This document shows, piece by piece, positions 16,426 to 23,927 of a stretch of DNA of 64,000 nucleotides. The DNA is from Whitmania pigra (Eukaryota; Annelida; Clitellata; Hirudinida; Haemopidae), in assembly GCA_021613335.1 (NCBI GenBank), contig JAJTWR010000431.1, forward strand, positions 2,790,001 through 2,854,000, in the 5' to 3' direction. The notes under the pieces were generated by a model. That model was given only the letters and a program-made list of their open reading frames with translations. It did not search any database and was not told the DNA's origin. Numbering within the stretch: position 1 is the stretch's first letter; each line of letters opens with the position of its first letter. The position numbers were made by a program, and so were the translations under genes.

Positions 16426-17006
16426 TGACCAACGAAATATCGCCCGCCCTTGCACTTGATGAGGAGTCGTCGCAGCGCCTGAGATTTCGGCGAGCAGTCG
16501 CGCGCAAGCGCCGCGTCGAACGTGAGGCCGAAGGAGAAATCCGCGAACTCAACATCACTGCGATGATGGACATGATGACCATCATCCTCGTGTTCCTCAT
16601 CAAGTCGTACTCGAGCTCGTCGATTACAGTCACTGCCTCCGACGAGGTGCGCCCACCGATTTCCTCGACGCGCTTTGTGCCCAAAGACACGGTGGCCATC
16701 ACGATTACTCCGCGCTCCATTTTGGTGGGGGACAAGCGGCGGGTAGACCTCGCTGAAGGTATGACCGTTCGCGACGCCGACCACGAAGGGGCCCTCATTC
16801 GTCCGCTCGACGAGGCGCTCAAGAAAGAGGTGGAGAAGATGAAGTACATCGCCGCCAACAATCCGAACGCACCCTTCAACCAGGAAGTTTCCATCATCGG
16901 GGACAAGCGGGTCCCGTACCAACTGTTGAGTTCGGTACTCTACACGGCGGGGCAGAACGAACTTTCGAATTTCCGCTTTGTCGTGATTCAAAAAGAAGCC
17001 GAATAG
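16425..17006 (+). CDS. ExbD/TolR family biopolymer transport protein (second copy)
   Basis: A 193-residue ExbD/TolR-like protein, diverged from the first copy. The membrane-entry stretch is ELNITAMMDMMTIILVFLI, with the expected Asp in MMDMMT. The periplasmic part includes ITPRSILVGDKRRV, a long charged helix (PLDEALKKEVEKM) and VPYQLLSSVLYTAG, as in TolR. One TolQ plus two different TolR proteins matches the AglR-AglQ-AglS motor set of myxobacteria. The specific role here is not proved by sequence. Confidence 0.9.
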   Translation: MTNEISPALALDEESSQRLRFRRAVARKRRVEREAEGEIRELNITAMMDMMTIILVFLIKSYSSSSITVTASDEVRPPISSTRFVPKDTVAITITPRSILVGDKRRVDLAEGMTVRDADHEGALIRPLDEALKKEVEKMKYIAANNPNAPFNQEVSIIGDKRVPYQLLSSVLYTAGQNELSNFRFVVIQKEAE

Positions 17007-17043
17007 TCAGGTTGGGAGCGCAAAATTGCGGTACTGAGAGCGC

Positions 17044-18369
17044 ATGTCGCTGCTCGGTACGTCGGCGCCGATCGCCATCATCGGTGGGGGTCTTGCAGGA
17101 TGCGAGTGCGCCGTACAGCTCGCGCGGCGCGGCATCCCGGTGGTGCTCCATGAGCAAAAACCTATTGCTCGCTCGCCGGCACATTCGTCGGACGGACTCG
17201 CGGAACTCGTCTGCTCGAACTCCCTTCGTTCGGACAATCCGCAGAATGCGATTGGGCTCCTCCACAAGGAGCTGCGTCGGCTGGGGTCGGTCATCCTCGG
17301 CGCCGCCGATGCGACCCGCGTTCCGGCGGGCGATGCGCTCGCTGTGGCACGGGAGGACTTCTCAGCGGAAGTGGAGCGCCAAGTGCGCGCCGCGGGCGTG
17401 GAGATTCTTCGCGGCGAAGTTCGCGCGGTCCCTGAGGAGGGGAGGGTTGTCGTCGCGACCGGCCCGTTGACCTCCGACGCGCTCGCCAAGAGCCTCGCGC
17501 CTCTGCTCGGACCCAAGCTCTACTTCTACGACGCGATTGCGCCGATTGTCGCTGCGGATTCCGTCGACCCGGCGATCGCGTTCTCTGCGTCTCGCTACGG
17601 CAAGGGCGGCGCCGACTACCTCAACCTGCCCATGAACGAAGAGGAGTATGCGGCCTTTCACGCGGCGCTCCTCGCGGCCGACAAAGTGGCTCCGCATGCC
17701 TTCGAGGAAGAGCGCTACTTTGAAGGCTGTCTGCCGATTGAAGTCCTCGCCCGGCGGGGTGAACTCGCTCTTGCTTACGGACCGATGAAGCCCGTGGGCC
17801 TCACCGACCCGCGCACTGGAAAGCGCCCGTTCGCAGTGGTGCAGCTACGCCGCGAAGACCTCGCGGGCACCTCGTGGAATTTGGTCGGCTTCCAGACCCG
17901 CCTCACTTGGCCAGCCCAGCGCGCGGTGTTCTCGCTCATCCCTGGGCTTGCACAGGCAGAATGGGTGAGGCTCGGGCAGATTCACCGCAACACCTACATC
18001 GACAGCCCTCGACTCCTTACGCCGTCGCTCGCGCTCCAGGAGGCGCCGCGCCTGAGCTTCGCTGGGCAGATTTCTGGCGTCGAAGGCTACACCGAGTCTG
18101 CGGCGAGCGGTTTCCTCGTGGCGATGGCGCTCGCCGCCGAAGTTCGCGGACAACCTTTCCGCCCGCCTCCCGCTGGGACTGCCCTCGGGGCCTTGTACCG
18201 ACACATCACCGGCGCCGCTTCTGTGCCTGGCACGCCGTATCAACCCACCAACATCGTCTTCGGTTTGTTTGCGCCTATCGACGGACGCATGAAGAAGGCC
18301 GAAAGGAAGCAAGCCTATGCTGAGCGCGGGGACCAGCAGTTCACGGAATGGTTGGATGCGGCTGCCTAA
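17044..18369 (+). CDS. trmFO: Folate-dependent tRNA (uracil-54-C5)-methyltransferase TrmFO
   Basis: A 441-residue flavoprotein that makes T54 in tRNA using methylene-tetrahydrofolate and FADH2. The FAD motif [12 protein letters not shown] is near the N-terminus. Both cysteines known to be important in the family are visible, in [11 protein letters not shown] and YFEGCLPIE. The segments [14 protein letters not shown] and [15 protein letters not shown] are also characteristic. Length is normal. It starts 37 bases after the motor genes and overlaps the next lipoprotein gene by 14 bases. It uses the same folate pool handled by the gcv/metF/folD block in this window. Confidence 0.96.
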   Translation: MSLLGTSAPIAIIGGGLAGCECAVQLARRGIPVVLHEQKPIARSPAHSSDGLAELVCSNSLRSDNPQNAIGLLHKELRRLGSVILGAADATRVPAGDALAVAREDFSAEVERQVRAAGVEILRGEVRAVPEEGRVVVATGPLTSDALAKSLAPLLGPKLYFYDAIAPIVAADSVDPAIAFSASRYGKGGADYLNLPMNEEEYAAFHAALLAADKVAPHAFEEERYFEGCLPIEVLARRGELALAYGPMKPVGLTDPRTGKRPFAVVQLRREDLAGTSWNLVGFQTRLTWPAQRAVFSLIPGLAQAEWVRLGQIHRNTYIDSPRLLTPSLALQEAPRLSFAGQISGVEGYTESAASGFLVAMALAAEVRGQPFRPPPAGTALGALYRHITGAASVPGTPYQPTNIVFGLFAPIDGRMKKAERKQAYAERGDQQFTEWLDAAA

Positions 18370-19978
18370 ATTGTTCACGCTGCTGCTCCTCGTGGCCGCC
18401 TGCAAGCAGGTCGGCAGCGGGGAGAGCGTTCGCGCCCAAGTACAAGCAGAGCAGGCGGGCAGGGCGTTGCCGTCGCGAGGCGAGAAGCGCCTCTCCGGGG
18501 AGTACACCGAGCTTCGGGCAAGCCCGAACGGAGCGGTGCTGACCGCCCTCAAAGACGCCTCGACTCCGCGCGGAGAAGGGATTCCTCCGGCGCTCAAAGT
18601 AGGGGAGCTCTGGGTCGTCGGCGCTCAGGCAGACGGCCGGGTGGCGAAGGCGGTTGGGGCGTCGGTGCAGAATGGTCCCGGCGGGTGGCTCTACACCTCA
18701 GACAGCCAGTGGCTCCTCCTCATCGAAGGGTGGAGCCCGCAAAAGCAAACCGGCACGCTGCAGCTCCTCGACCTTCGGACGAACAATGGCGAGCGAAAGC
18801 AAATCGCTGACGACGTGTCCTACTTTGTCCCGTCCCCCGACGGCTCGCTCCTCGCGTATGTACAAAACGGCGATTTGCACGTGGGCCCAATTCCCGAGGG
18901 CCCCTTTGCTGAAGTGGCTTCGGATGTAGTGACCGCCGAGTTCAGTGGAAAGACAGTCTATTTCCAACGGCGGGTAAATTCTGGTGGAGGACTCTTCCAA
19001 AGCGACTTGCGAAGTCCGCCCAAGCTGCTCGTCGACAATGCGGCGAGCTACAACATCGTCAAGGATGGTGCGGAGGTCGTCGTCTTGCATCGCCAGAAGC
19101 TCTCGGATCGTGATTTTCACCTCCAAGTCATCGACGCGAAGACCCGCAAACCGCGGCTCCTGACCCGCGAAGCGCTCATGTACGCGGTTTCACACTCGGC
19201 GGAGTTCATCGCCTGGCGCACCCGGCGCTCTGCTGGAAAGGGCGCGCTCGCCGACGTGGGCGACCTCTATGTTTCACCGCTGCGCGGAGGAAAAGCGCGG
19301 CAGGTGGCCTCGTTCGTAAAGGACTTCGCCTTCTCGGCGAGCGGGAAAACCCTCGTCTACCGGGCGAACTACGTTGAGCTTCCGCTAGGGGGGCCACGCG
19401 CCCTGCCCGGCGAATCGCGCACCGAAGCGGTAGGGGACCTGTATCTGCTCGCACTGCCCGACGGCAAACCGCAGCTCCTCGGAAAGCGCTCGCCCAACTT
19501 TCTCTTCGCTCGCGGGCGCGACACGCTGGCGTTCACCTTGCGCGTCGAGGAACCGCTCGTGACGCGAAAGCTCTACGTGCTGCCGAGCGAGGCCAAAGAG
19601 CCACGGGAAGTGAAGGATTGGATTTACGAGTACCAGTTCCGACCGGGCGTCGACGACCTCGTGTTTCGCGCCGACTGCACCCGAGAAGGCCGCTCCTGCA
19701 CGCTCTACAGCCTCGCCGAGGGAGCGCCACAGCAAATCGCCGAGCATAACTATGGCGTCCGGTTTTCTACGGACGGCGCGCGCGCGGTCCTGTCGGAAGC
19801 GCATCTGACCGACACGGGCTTTGACCTCTACGGACTGACCTTTGCCCGCGGGGCGCGGGAGCTGCTCGATCCCTTCGTCCGCTGGCCGCCGGTGCTCCTC
19901 GGGCCTAGCGGCGAACGGGTGGCCTTCATCGTCGAGGACCCGAAACGCAGCGGCGTCTACGTCGCGGCCATTCCCTGA
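18356..19978 (+). CDS. Lipoprotein with TolB-like beta-propeller repeats
   Basis: A 540-residue predicted lipoprotein. The ATG at 18356 gives a short signal peptide ([14 protein letters not shown]) with a clear lipobox. The mature part contains recurrent units of the form [27 protein letters not shown] and [15 protein letters not shown], the pattern of WD40-like/TolB propeller blades. No catalytic motif is visible. The start lies inside the end of trmFO. TolB-like propellers act with TolQR motors at the outer membrane, so a link to the upstream motor genes is possible but inferred. Confidence 0.8.
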   Translation: MRLPKLFTLLLLVAACKQVGSGESVRAQVQAEQAGRALPSRGEKRLSGEYTELRASPNGAVLTALKDASTPRGEGIPPALKVGELWVVGAQADGRVAKAVGASVQNGPGGWLYTSDSQWLLLIEGWSPQKQTGTLQLLDLRTNNGERKQIADDVSYFVPSPDGSLLAYVQNGDLHVGPIPEGPFAEVASDVVTAEFSGKTVYFQRRVNSGGGLFQSDLRSPPKLLVDNAASYNIVKDGAEVVVLHRQKLSDRDFHLQVIDAKTRKPRLLTREALMYAVSHSAEFIAWRTRRSAGKGALADVGDLYVSPLRGGKARQVASFVKDFAFSASGKTLVYRANYVELPLGGPRALPGESRTEAVGDLYLLALPDGKPQLLGKRSPNFLFARGRDTLAFTLRVEEPLVTRKLYVLPSEAKEPREVKDWIYEYQFRPGVDDLVFRADCTREGRSCTLYSLAEGAPQQIAEHNYGVRFSTDGARAVLSEAHLTDTGFDLYGLTFARGARELLDPFVRWPPVLLGPSGERVAFIVEDPKRSGVYVAAIP

Positions 19979-20047
19979 CGAAGGCCGCCTTCGGGCTGGT
20001 TTCTTGAGGCGCCTGCGGAATTCAGCGACACTCCCGAGCCTCCGCTC

Positions 20048-20905
20048 ATGCAGCCCGTCGTCGAAGAATTTCTGCGGTATTTGACGCTCTCCAAGGGCTA
20101 CTCGGAGCACACCGTTCAAGCCTACGGTTTCGATATCCAAGCGTTCGAGAAGTACTTGAAGGGGCGTCCGCTCCTCGAAGTTACGGTCGACAACCTGCGC
20201 GGATTTTTGGGGGTAGAAGCGGTAGACCATTCGGCGCCCAGCCGGGCGCGTAGGCTGTCTGGCTTGAAAGCGCTGTACCAATTCGCGCATCGCCGGGGCT
20301 ACATCGCAAAAGACCCGGCGGCGAGGCTGCGAGCCCCGAAACTTCCGAAGCGATTGCCGCGAGCAATCACCGAAACCGATGCGCTCACGCTCATGGACTC
20401 GCAGTCCAAGTCTGCGCCGAGCGATCTCCGGGCCCGAGCGATGTTGGAGGTGCTCTACGGCGGCGGATTGCGGGTCGCCGAACTCTGCGGGCTCGATGTG
20501 AACGACATCGACTGGTCTGCAGGGCTCCTGCGGGTCCGTGGCAAAGGTCGCAAGGAGCGCATCGTCCCGCTGCATGCGCCGGGCCTAGCGGCGTTGCGGG
20601 CTTGGGTCGATGCACGGCCAGCGACGAGTACCCAGGCAGTCTTCCTGAACCTTCGCGGCGGTCGGTTGACCACGCGGACTGTCGAGCGCGAGCTCAAGAA
20701 GCGTTCGCTGGGCGTCGTTCCGGCGCGTCTGACGCCGCACATGCTGCGCCATTCCTATGCGACCCATCTGCTGAACGGCGGAGCGGATATCCGAACGATT
20801 CAGGAGCTTTTGGGCCACGCGAGCCTGTCGACGACCCAGCGCTACACGGCGGTTTCCTTTGAGCAGCTCCAGGAGACGTACCAGAAGACCCATCCTCGGG
20901 CCTAA
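20048..20905 (+). CDS. xerC: Tyrosine recombinase XerC/XerD
   Basis: A 285-residue tyrosine recombinase of Xer type, which resolves chromosome dimers at dif. The N-terminal SAM-like DNA-binding domain (LTLSKGYSEHTVQAYGFDI) is followed by the catalytic domain. The active-site residues are visible: Arg in GGLRVAELC, Lys in GKGRKER, His and Arg in HMLRHSYATHLL, His in LGHASLST and Tyr in TQRYTAV. Length is slightly short but complete. A chromosomal housekeeping role is more likely than an integrase role, yet it directly abuts the inverted-repeat cassette. Its TAA stop overlaps the stop of the convergent DUF2147-like gene. Confidence 0.92.
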   Translation: MQPVVEEFLRYLTLSKGYSEHTVQAYGFDIQAFEKYLKGRPLLEVTVDNLRGFLGVEAVDHSAPSRARRLSGLKALYQFAHRRGYIAKDPAARLRAPKLPKRLPRAITETDALTLMDSQSKSAPSDLRARAMLEVLYGGGLRVAELCGLDVNDIDWSAGLLRVRGKGRKERIVPLHAPGLAALRAWVDARPATSTQAVFLNLRGGRLTTRTVERELKKRSLGVVPARLTPHMLRHSYATHLLNGGADIRTIQELLGHASLSTTQRYTAVSFEQLQETYQKTHPRA

Positions 20906-21351
20906 GTCTTGGTCAACGCAAAGTAGAAGTGGCCGCTTTGACCGCCCCCGGCGGATTGTGGTTGAAGGCGACTGGTCTCGGCGGCCTTGCGCCGCCAGAT
21001 CAGATTTCTCGAGAGCAGGCCGCGCCCGGCCTTCATCTTCAGCGCGCCGTCCTCCAGGCGCACCGTCACCGGCACGAAGGACTCCATGCGCGGCGCGAAC
21101 AGTTCTCCCCTCCAGCCGCCGCCCTTGTCGCGGCGCAGCCCGCGGAGGAAGGCCTTGCCACGCAGCTTCTCCGGCCCCTCCAGCACCACCCCGGCCGCTG
21201 CATCGGGGCTCTCGGTGATGCGGACCACCAGGTCTTCGCCTTCCAGCGCCCAGTCGCCAGCGAGCGAGGGCGAAGAGGCAGACGGCGCCGCGACCAAGGC
21301 GGCGACAAGCAACAGCAGGAGAGGGGAAAGTGGGCTCGGCATGAGATGCAT
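20902..21351 (-). CDS. Secreted DUF2147-like protein
   Basis: A 149-residue exported protein. The signal peptide (LLLLLVAALVAAPSASS) is followed by a small beta-rich domain beginning LAGDWALEGEDLVVRI and including GGWRGELFAPRMES and MKAGRGLLSRNLIWRR, which resembles DUF2147. The last 12 residues (SGHFYFALTKT) are encoded by the left inverted repeat and flanking DNA, so the native C-terminus may have been altered. Two ATG codons (21351, 21342) are possible starts. Composition is strikingly GC-rich. It is divergent from a TetR gene with a shared palindrome. Confidence 0.7.
   Translation of the reverse strand: MHLMPSPLSPLLLLLVAALVAAPSASSPSLAGDWALEGEDLVVRITESPDAAAGVVLEGPEKLRGKAFLRGLRRDKGGGWRGELFAPRMESFVPVTVRLEDGALKMKAGRGLLSRNLIWRRKAAETSRLQPQSAGGGQSGHFYFALTKT
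20921..20938. repeat. Left inverted repeat of the cassette
   Basis: AAGTAGAAGTGGCCGCTT, inverse of 22021-22038 with one mismatch. It is itself framed by GGTCAA on the left and TTGACC on the right. It lies inside the 3' end of the DUF2147-like frame. Confidence 0.75.
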
Positions 21352-21378
21352 TTTTGTAGACCTACAAAGCCTTGTCAA
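21350..21378 (-). promoter_or_regulatory. Candidate promoter of the DUF2147-like gene
   Basis: Read on the minus strand, a perfect TTGACA (21378-21373) is followed at near-normal spacing by an A-rich stretch just before the ATG. Transcription would begin close to the start codons, giving a very short or absent leader, which agrees with the lack of a ribosome-binding site. The -10 element is not clear. Confidence 0.35.
21353..21368. promoter_or_regulatory. Palindromic operator in the TetR intergenic region
   Basis: TTTGTAG (21353-21359) and CTACAAA (21362-21368) form a perfect inverted repeat with a two-base spacer. It lies between the divergent DUF2147-like and TetR genes and inside the candidate promoter, the usual place for a TetR operator controlling both genes. 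Confidence 0.6.
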
Positions 21379-21419
21379 GCAAAGTTGGATCCGTGGCCGG
21401 AAACAGGGAGAATTCAGGC

Positions 21420-21989
21420 ATGAGCCAAGATGTCCGGGAGCAGATCCTCGACGCCGCCCTGCGCGTCGTCGAGCGCGACGGCGTCCAGGGCTTCCGCCAG
21501 ACCCGCGTCGCGAAGGCGGCCGGCCTCGAGCAGGGCCACTTGACCTACTACTTCCCCCGCCGGTCGGCGCTGGTGCTTGCCGTGCTCGAGCGGTACGCAC
21601 TGCGAGCACGGCAGGACCGGCTGGAACTGCTCGGTCGGCTGGTCACGGGCCCCGGCGACTTGCGCGCCCGCGTGCTGGCGCTCATCCAGCAAAGCATCCG
21701 CGACCGGGGCCGCACCCGTTTGATGCTCAGCCTCGCACTGGAGGCGGAGGCGGAGCCGCAGCTCACCCGCCTGATCGCCGACGTCTTCCGCACCCAGGAG
21801 GACAGCCTCGCCCAGGTCTTCGGACGCGAGCCGGGCGACCCAGACGTGGCCATCGCGGTCGCCGCCCTGCGCGGGCTGGGGATCGAGTCACTGCTGGCGC
21901 ACAGCAGCGACGAGCGGCTGGGACCCTTGCTGGACCGGCTGGCCGAGCTGCTGGCGCCCCGCAAGAAGGGTCGAGCCCGCACCCGGTAG
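21420..21989 (+). CDS. TetR family transcriptional regulator
   Basis: A 189-residue TetR-type repressor. The N-terminal helix-turn-helix region reads REQILDAALRVVERDGVQGFRQTRVAKAAGLEQGHLTYYF in pattern, with TYYFPRRSAL as the recognition helix end. The C-terminal half is a helical ligand-binding domain of unknown specificity. The ATG at 21420 has GGGAG nine bases upstream; an earlier in-frame start is less likely. It is divergent from the DUF2147-like gene with the palindrome at 21353-21368 between them. Very GC-rich codon use matches its partner and differs from the neighbourhood, suggesting transfer. Confidence 0.88.
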   Translation: MSQDVREQILDAALRVVERDGVQGFRQTRVAKAAGLEQGHLTYYFPRRSALVLAVLERYALRARQDRLELLGRLVTGPGDLRARVLALIQQSIRDRGRTRLMLSLALEAEAEPQLTRLIADVFRTQEDSLAQVFGREPGDPDVAIAVAALRGLGIESLLAHSSDERLGPLLDRLAELLAPRKKGRARTR

Positions 21990-22020
21990 GACCGCCTCTC
22001 AGGCGACTGGATGTCGCAGG

Positions 22021-22038
22021 AAGCGGCCATTTCTACTT
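22021..22038. repeat. Right inverted repeat of the cassette
   Basis: AAGCGGCCATTTCTACTT, inverse of 20921-20938 with one mismatch. The frame through it would read SGHFYLA, mirroring SGHFYFA at the other end. Confidence 0.75.
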
Positions 22039-22278
22039 GGCTGCCACAAGTCTACGTCGCATAATGCATATTATGTAAACTCAATATAGAGTCGGGCAAG
22101 CGAGGCTCTTCAGGTCCGTTCAATTCTGTATCGCCTCACATCAGCGACCGCTTTCGCTTGGAGCACCGAGCGGGCTCTAGCCCTAGGTCATTGAGAATTT
22201 CTTCGACAAATACCACCCGGCCACCTCCGCCTTGGCGTAGTCCTCGGCGACCAGAGAGTCCCATAGGAGTCTTTTTCC
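22039..22278. other. Gene-free region between the cassette and the first PH-domain gene
   Basis: No gene is supported here. It contains the inverted repeat CATAAT-GCAT-ATTATG at 22060-22075 in an AT-rich patch, which may be a regulatory site or part of the cassette edge. Close to the PH gene the minus strand codes for a short plausible-looking peptide end (DYAKAEVAGWYLSKK then stop) without a supported gene. Confidence 0.5.
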
Positions 22279-22806
22279 ATGAAGAGCTACATCGAAGCTG
22301 CGCTGATTCCGAACGAGAAAGTCGAATACCTTGGCAAGCTCAGCATCTGGCCGCTGATGCCGACAATCCTCTTCGGCGGACTCGTGCAACTCATCGTTTT
22401 GGGGCTCATTGTCGCTGGTGGCCGTGAATTTGTTCAGTTCCTGAACAGCAAATTCAATGCCGGCGTGGACTACAAGCTGCTCATTTGGCTCTTCCTCATC
22501 GTTTTTGTCGTCGGGCTGCTCTTCTGGCTCGTCGCTTTTCTGCGCTACCGGAGCACGGAGATCGCGATCACCAACAAGCGCGTCATCGCCAAATTCGGGC
22601 TCATCCGACGTCACACCATCGAAATCTACATTCGCAAAATCGAAAGCATTCAGGTCAACCAGAACATCCGAGGGCGCATCTTCAACTATGGTTCCCTGAT
22701 AATTTCCGGCGCTGGTAACCCGCAAGCACCAATCCCGGGAATCTCCGACCCGCTGAAGTTCCGCCGCGTGTTCATGGAGATTCAAGATCGACAGTTACCA
22801 ACATGA
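22279..22806 (+). CDS. Bacterial PH-domain membrane protein (YdbS-like), GC-normal copy
   Basis: A 175-residue protein with two hydrophobic spans (LMPTILFGGLVQLIVLGLIV and IWLFLIVFVVGLLFWLVAFL). A bacterial PH domain of the bPH2/DUF304 type follows, with the family stretch TEIAITNKRVIAKFG, then IRKIESIQVNQNIRGRIFNYGSLII and PGISDPLKFRR. The function is unknown; relatives lie at the inner membrane. AGGAG lies about ten bases before the ATG. It is followed 125 bases later by a shorter paralogue of quite different base composition. Confidence 0.82.
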   Translation: MKSYIEAALIPNEKVEYLGKLSIWPLMPTILFGGLVQLIVLGLIVAGGREFVQFLNSKFNAGVDYKLLIWLFLIVFVVGLLFWLVAFLRYRSTEIAITNKRVIAKFGLIRRHTIEIYIRKIESIQVNQNIRGRIFNYGSLIISGAGNPQAPIPGISDPLKFRRVFMEIQDRQLPT

Positions 22807-22931
22807 TTAAGATTGCCAAGTCGTTTCTCGAAAGCTTAAATTAAACCCGAATTTTTTAAACCGAGCAATGCCACCTCGCAACATGGCCACTTTTATTTAA
22901 TCCTGACTCAAAATGGGAGGAAACAACTACA

Positions 22932-23387
22932 ATGGCTAGCTATGTAAACAGCGTTCTACTTAAAGATGAAACAATCTTATACAACTCAAAACAAAGCTGG
23001 TGGCCTCAATCATGGGGGGTAGCTATTGGATTAAGTTTTGTTTTAACTTCATTCTCGGGAAGTATTGGAGGGTTAATTGTAGGATTAATTATACTCTGGA
23101 TCTGTCGTTCTTGGCATAATTCAACAGAAGCAGCTATAACTAACAAGCGAGTCATTGCTAGATTTGGATTTATAAGAAGCATTTCGCTTGAAATCAATCT
23201 CAGCAGTATTGACAGCCTAGAAATTGAACAGGGGTTTTTCGGCAGGGCTTGGAACTTTGGATCTATAATCATATCTACAGCAGGAAACAAACAAGGTCCT
23301 ATTCCTGGGATTGTTGACCCCACGAAGTTCCGTCGAACATTTATTGACCTCAAGGAGCAGATGCAATCCACGACAAAATCGACTTAA
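22932..23387 (+). CDS. Bacterial PH-domain membrane protein, AT-rich paralogue
   Basis: A 151-residue paralogue of the preceding protein. It has two short hydrophobic spans at WGVAIGLSFVLTSF and IGGLIVGLIILWI, then the same PH core: EAAITNKRVIARFG, LSSIDSLEIEQGFFGRAWNFGSIII and PGIVDPTKFRR. The codon use is distinctly AT-rich compared with the first copy, so it was probably acquired separately rather than by recent tandem duplication. A GGGAGG stretch lies about 12 bases before the ATG. The gap before it (22807-22931) is AT-rich and holds no gene. Confidence 0.82.
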   Translation: MASYVNSVLLKDETILYNSKQSWWPQSWGVAIGLSFVLTSFSGSIGGLIVGLIILWICRSWHNSTEAAITNKRVIARFGFIRSISLEINLSSIDSLEIEQGFFGRAWNFGSIIISTAGNKQGPIPGIVDPTKFRRTFIDLKEQMQSTTKST

Positions 23388-23517
23388 CGCGGACCCTGCA
23401 GGTGTCAACCTTCGGCACGTAGAGCCAAGTATGGAAGCTGCCCCACTCTTTCCATAGAGCACAAGATGACGTGGCCCCGCGAGTGGCTCGCTGAAAAGGT
23501 CTTTCGTACCCTAAATG

Positions 23518-23922
23518 TCATATGCGAGCTGGGGGGCAGTCGCGGGCGAGCCAGTCGAGGATGGCATAGTCCGCAGCGCAGAACGGGAGCCCCCGCAGCT
23601 CCGATCGCGGGCAAAAACGCAGCTCCGCCGCTGACAGCGCCCGGGGCTCGTCCCCCGGCAGGAGTTCCGCGGCGTACAGGTCCAGGGTGATGTCGAGGTC
23701 AGTGTAGGAGTGCTCGCACCGAAAAACGTGAGCGCCAACGCGCACTTCGACACCCAGCTCTTCGCGGCACTCGCGGGCTACGGCGCTCTCCGGTGCCTCC
23801 CCGGGCTCGATTTTACCGCCGGGAAACTCCCACAAGTCCCCGCGCGGGCCGCCGGGCGCACGCCGTTGGATGAGAACAGCATCTCCAGCGGTAATCAGCG
23901 CTGCGGCGACGTGGATATGCAC
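23518..23922 (-). CDS. mutT: MutT-type Nudix hydrolase (8-oxo-dGTP diphosphatase)
   Basis: A 134-residue Nudix protein. The box is complete: GGKIEPGEAPESAV followed by ARECREELGV, fitting GX5EX7REUXEEXGU. The opening AAALITAGDAVLIQRR and WEFPGGK are typical of MutT, which removes oxidised guanine nucleotides. The start is a GTG five bases after the stop of the BamB-like gene, so it is the last gene of that operon. A wider NTP specificity cannot be excluded. Confidence 0.88.
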   Translation of the reverse strand: MHIHVAAALITAGDAVLIQRRAPGGPRGDLWEFPGGKIEPGEAPESAVARECREELGVEVRVGAHVFRCEHSYTDLDITLDLYAAELLPGDEPRALSAAELRFCPRSELRGLPFCAADYAILDWLARDCPPARI

Positions 23923-23927
23923 GTGCT

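Larger units (their letters stand above)
20911..22048. mobile_element. Probable mobile cassette flanked by 18-bp inverted repeats
   Basis: A segment of about 1.1 kb carrying a TetR regulator and a divergent DUF2147-like gene is bracketed by AAGTAGAAGTGGCCGCTT (20921-20938) and its inverse AAGCGGCCATTTCTACTT (22021-22038), matching at 17 of 18 positions. The interior is visibly richer in GC than flanking genes, and it sits exactly at the stop of xerC. No transposase gene lies inside, so it looks like a non-autonomous passenger element or the remains of an insertion sequence. Exact boundaries and the family are not determined, and no target duplication was recognised. Confidence 0.6.

Noticed and set aside
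20048..20905. XerC-like gene as the integrase of the adjacent cassette
   Set aside because: It lies outside the inverted repeats, has the size and motifs of chromosomal Xer recombinases, and tyrosine recombinases do not use such terminal inverted repeats.
22183..22785. 200-codon acidic frame opposite the first PH-domain gene
   Set aside because: It is the antisense shadow of a gene with clear family motifs. The last residues outside that gene look plausible but are too few to support a gene.
23388..23517. Short minus-strand peptide ending GQLPYLALRAEG between the AT-rich PH gene and mutT
   Set aside because: No start signal or supported family; possibly a relic, but it cannot be distinguished from chance.
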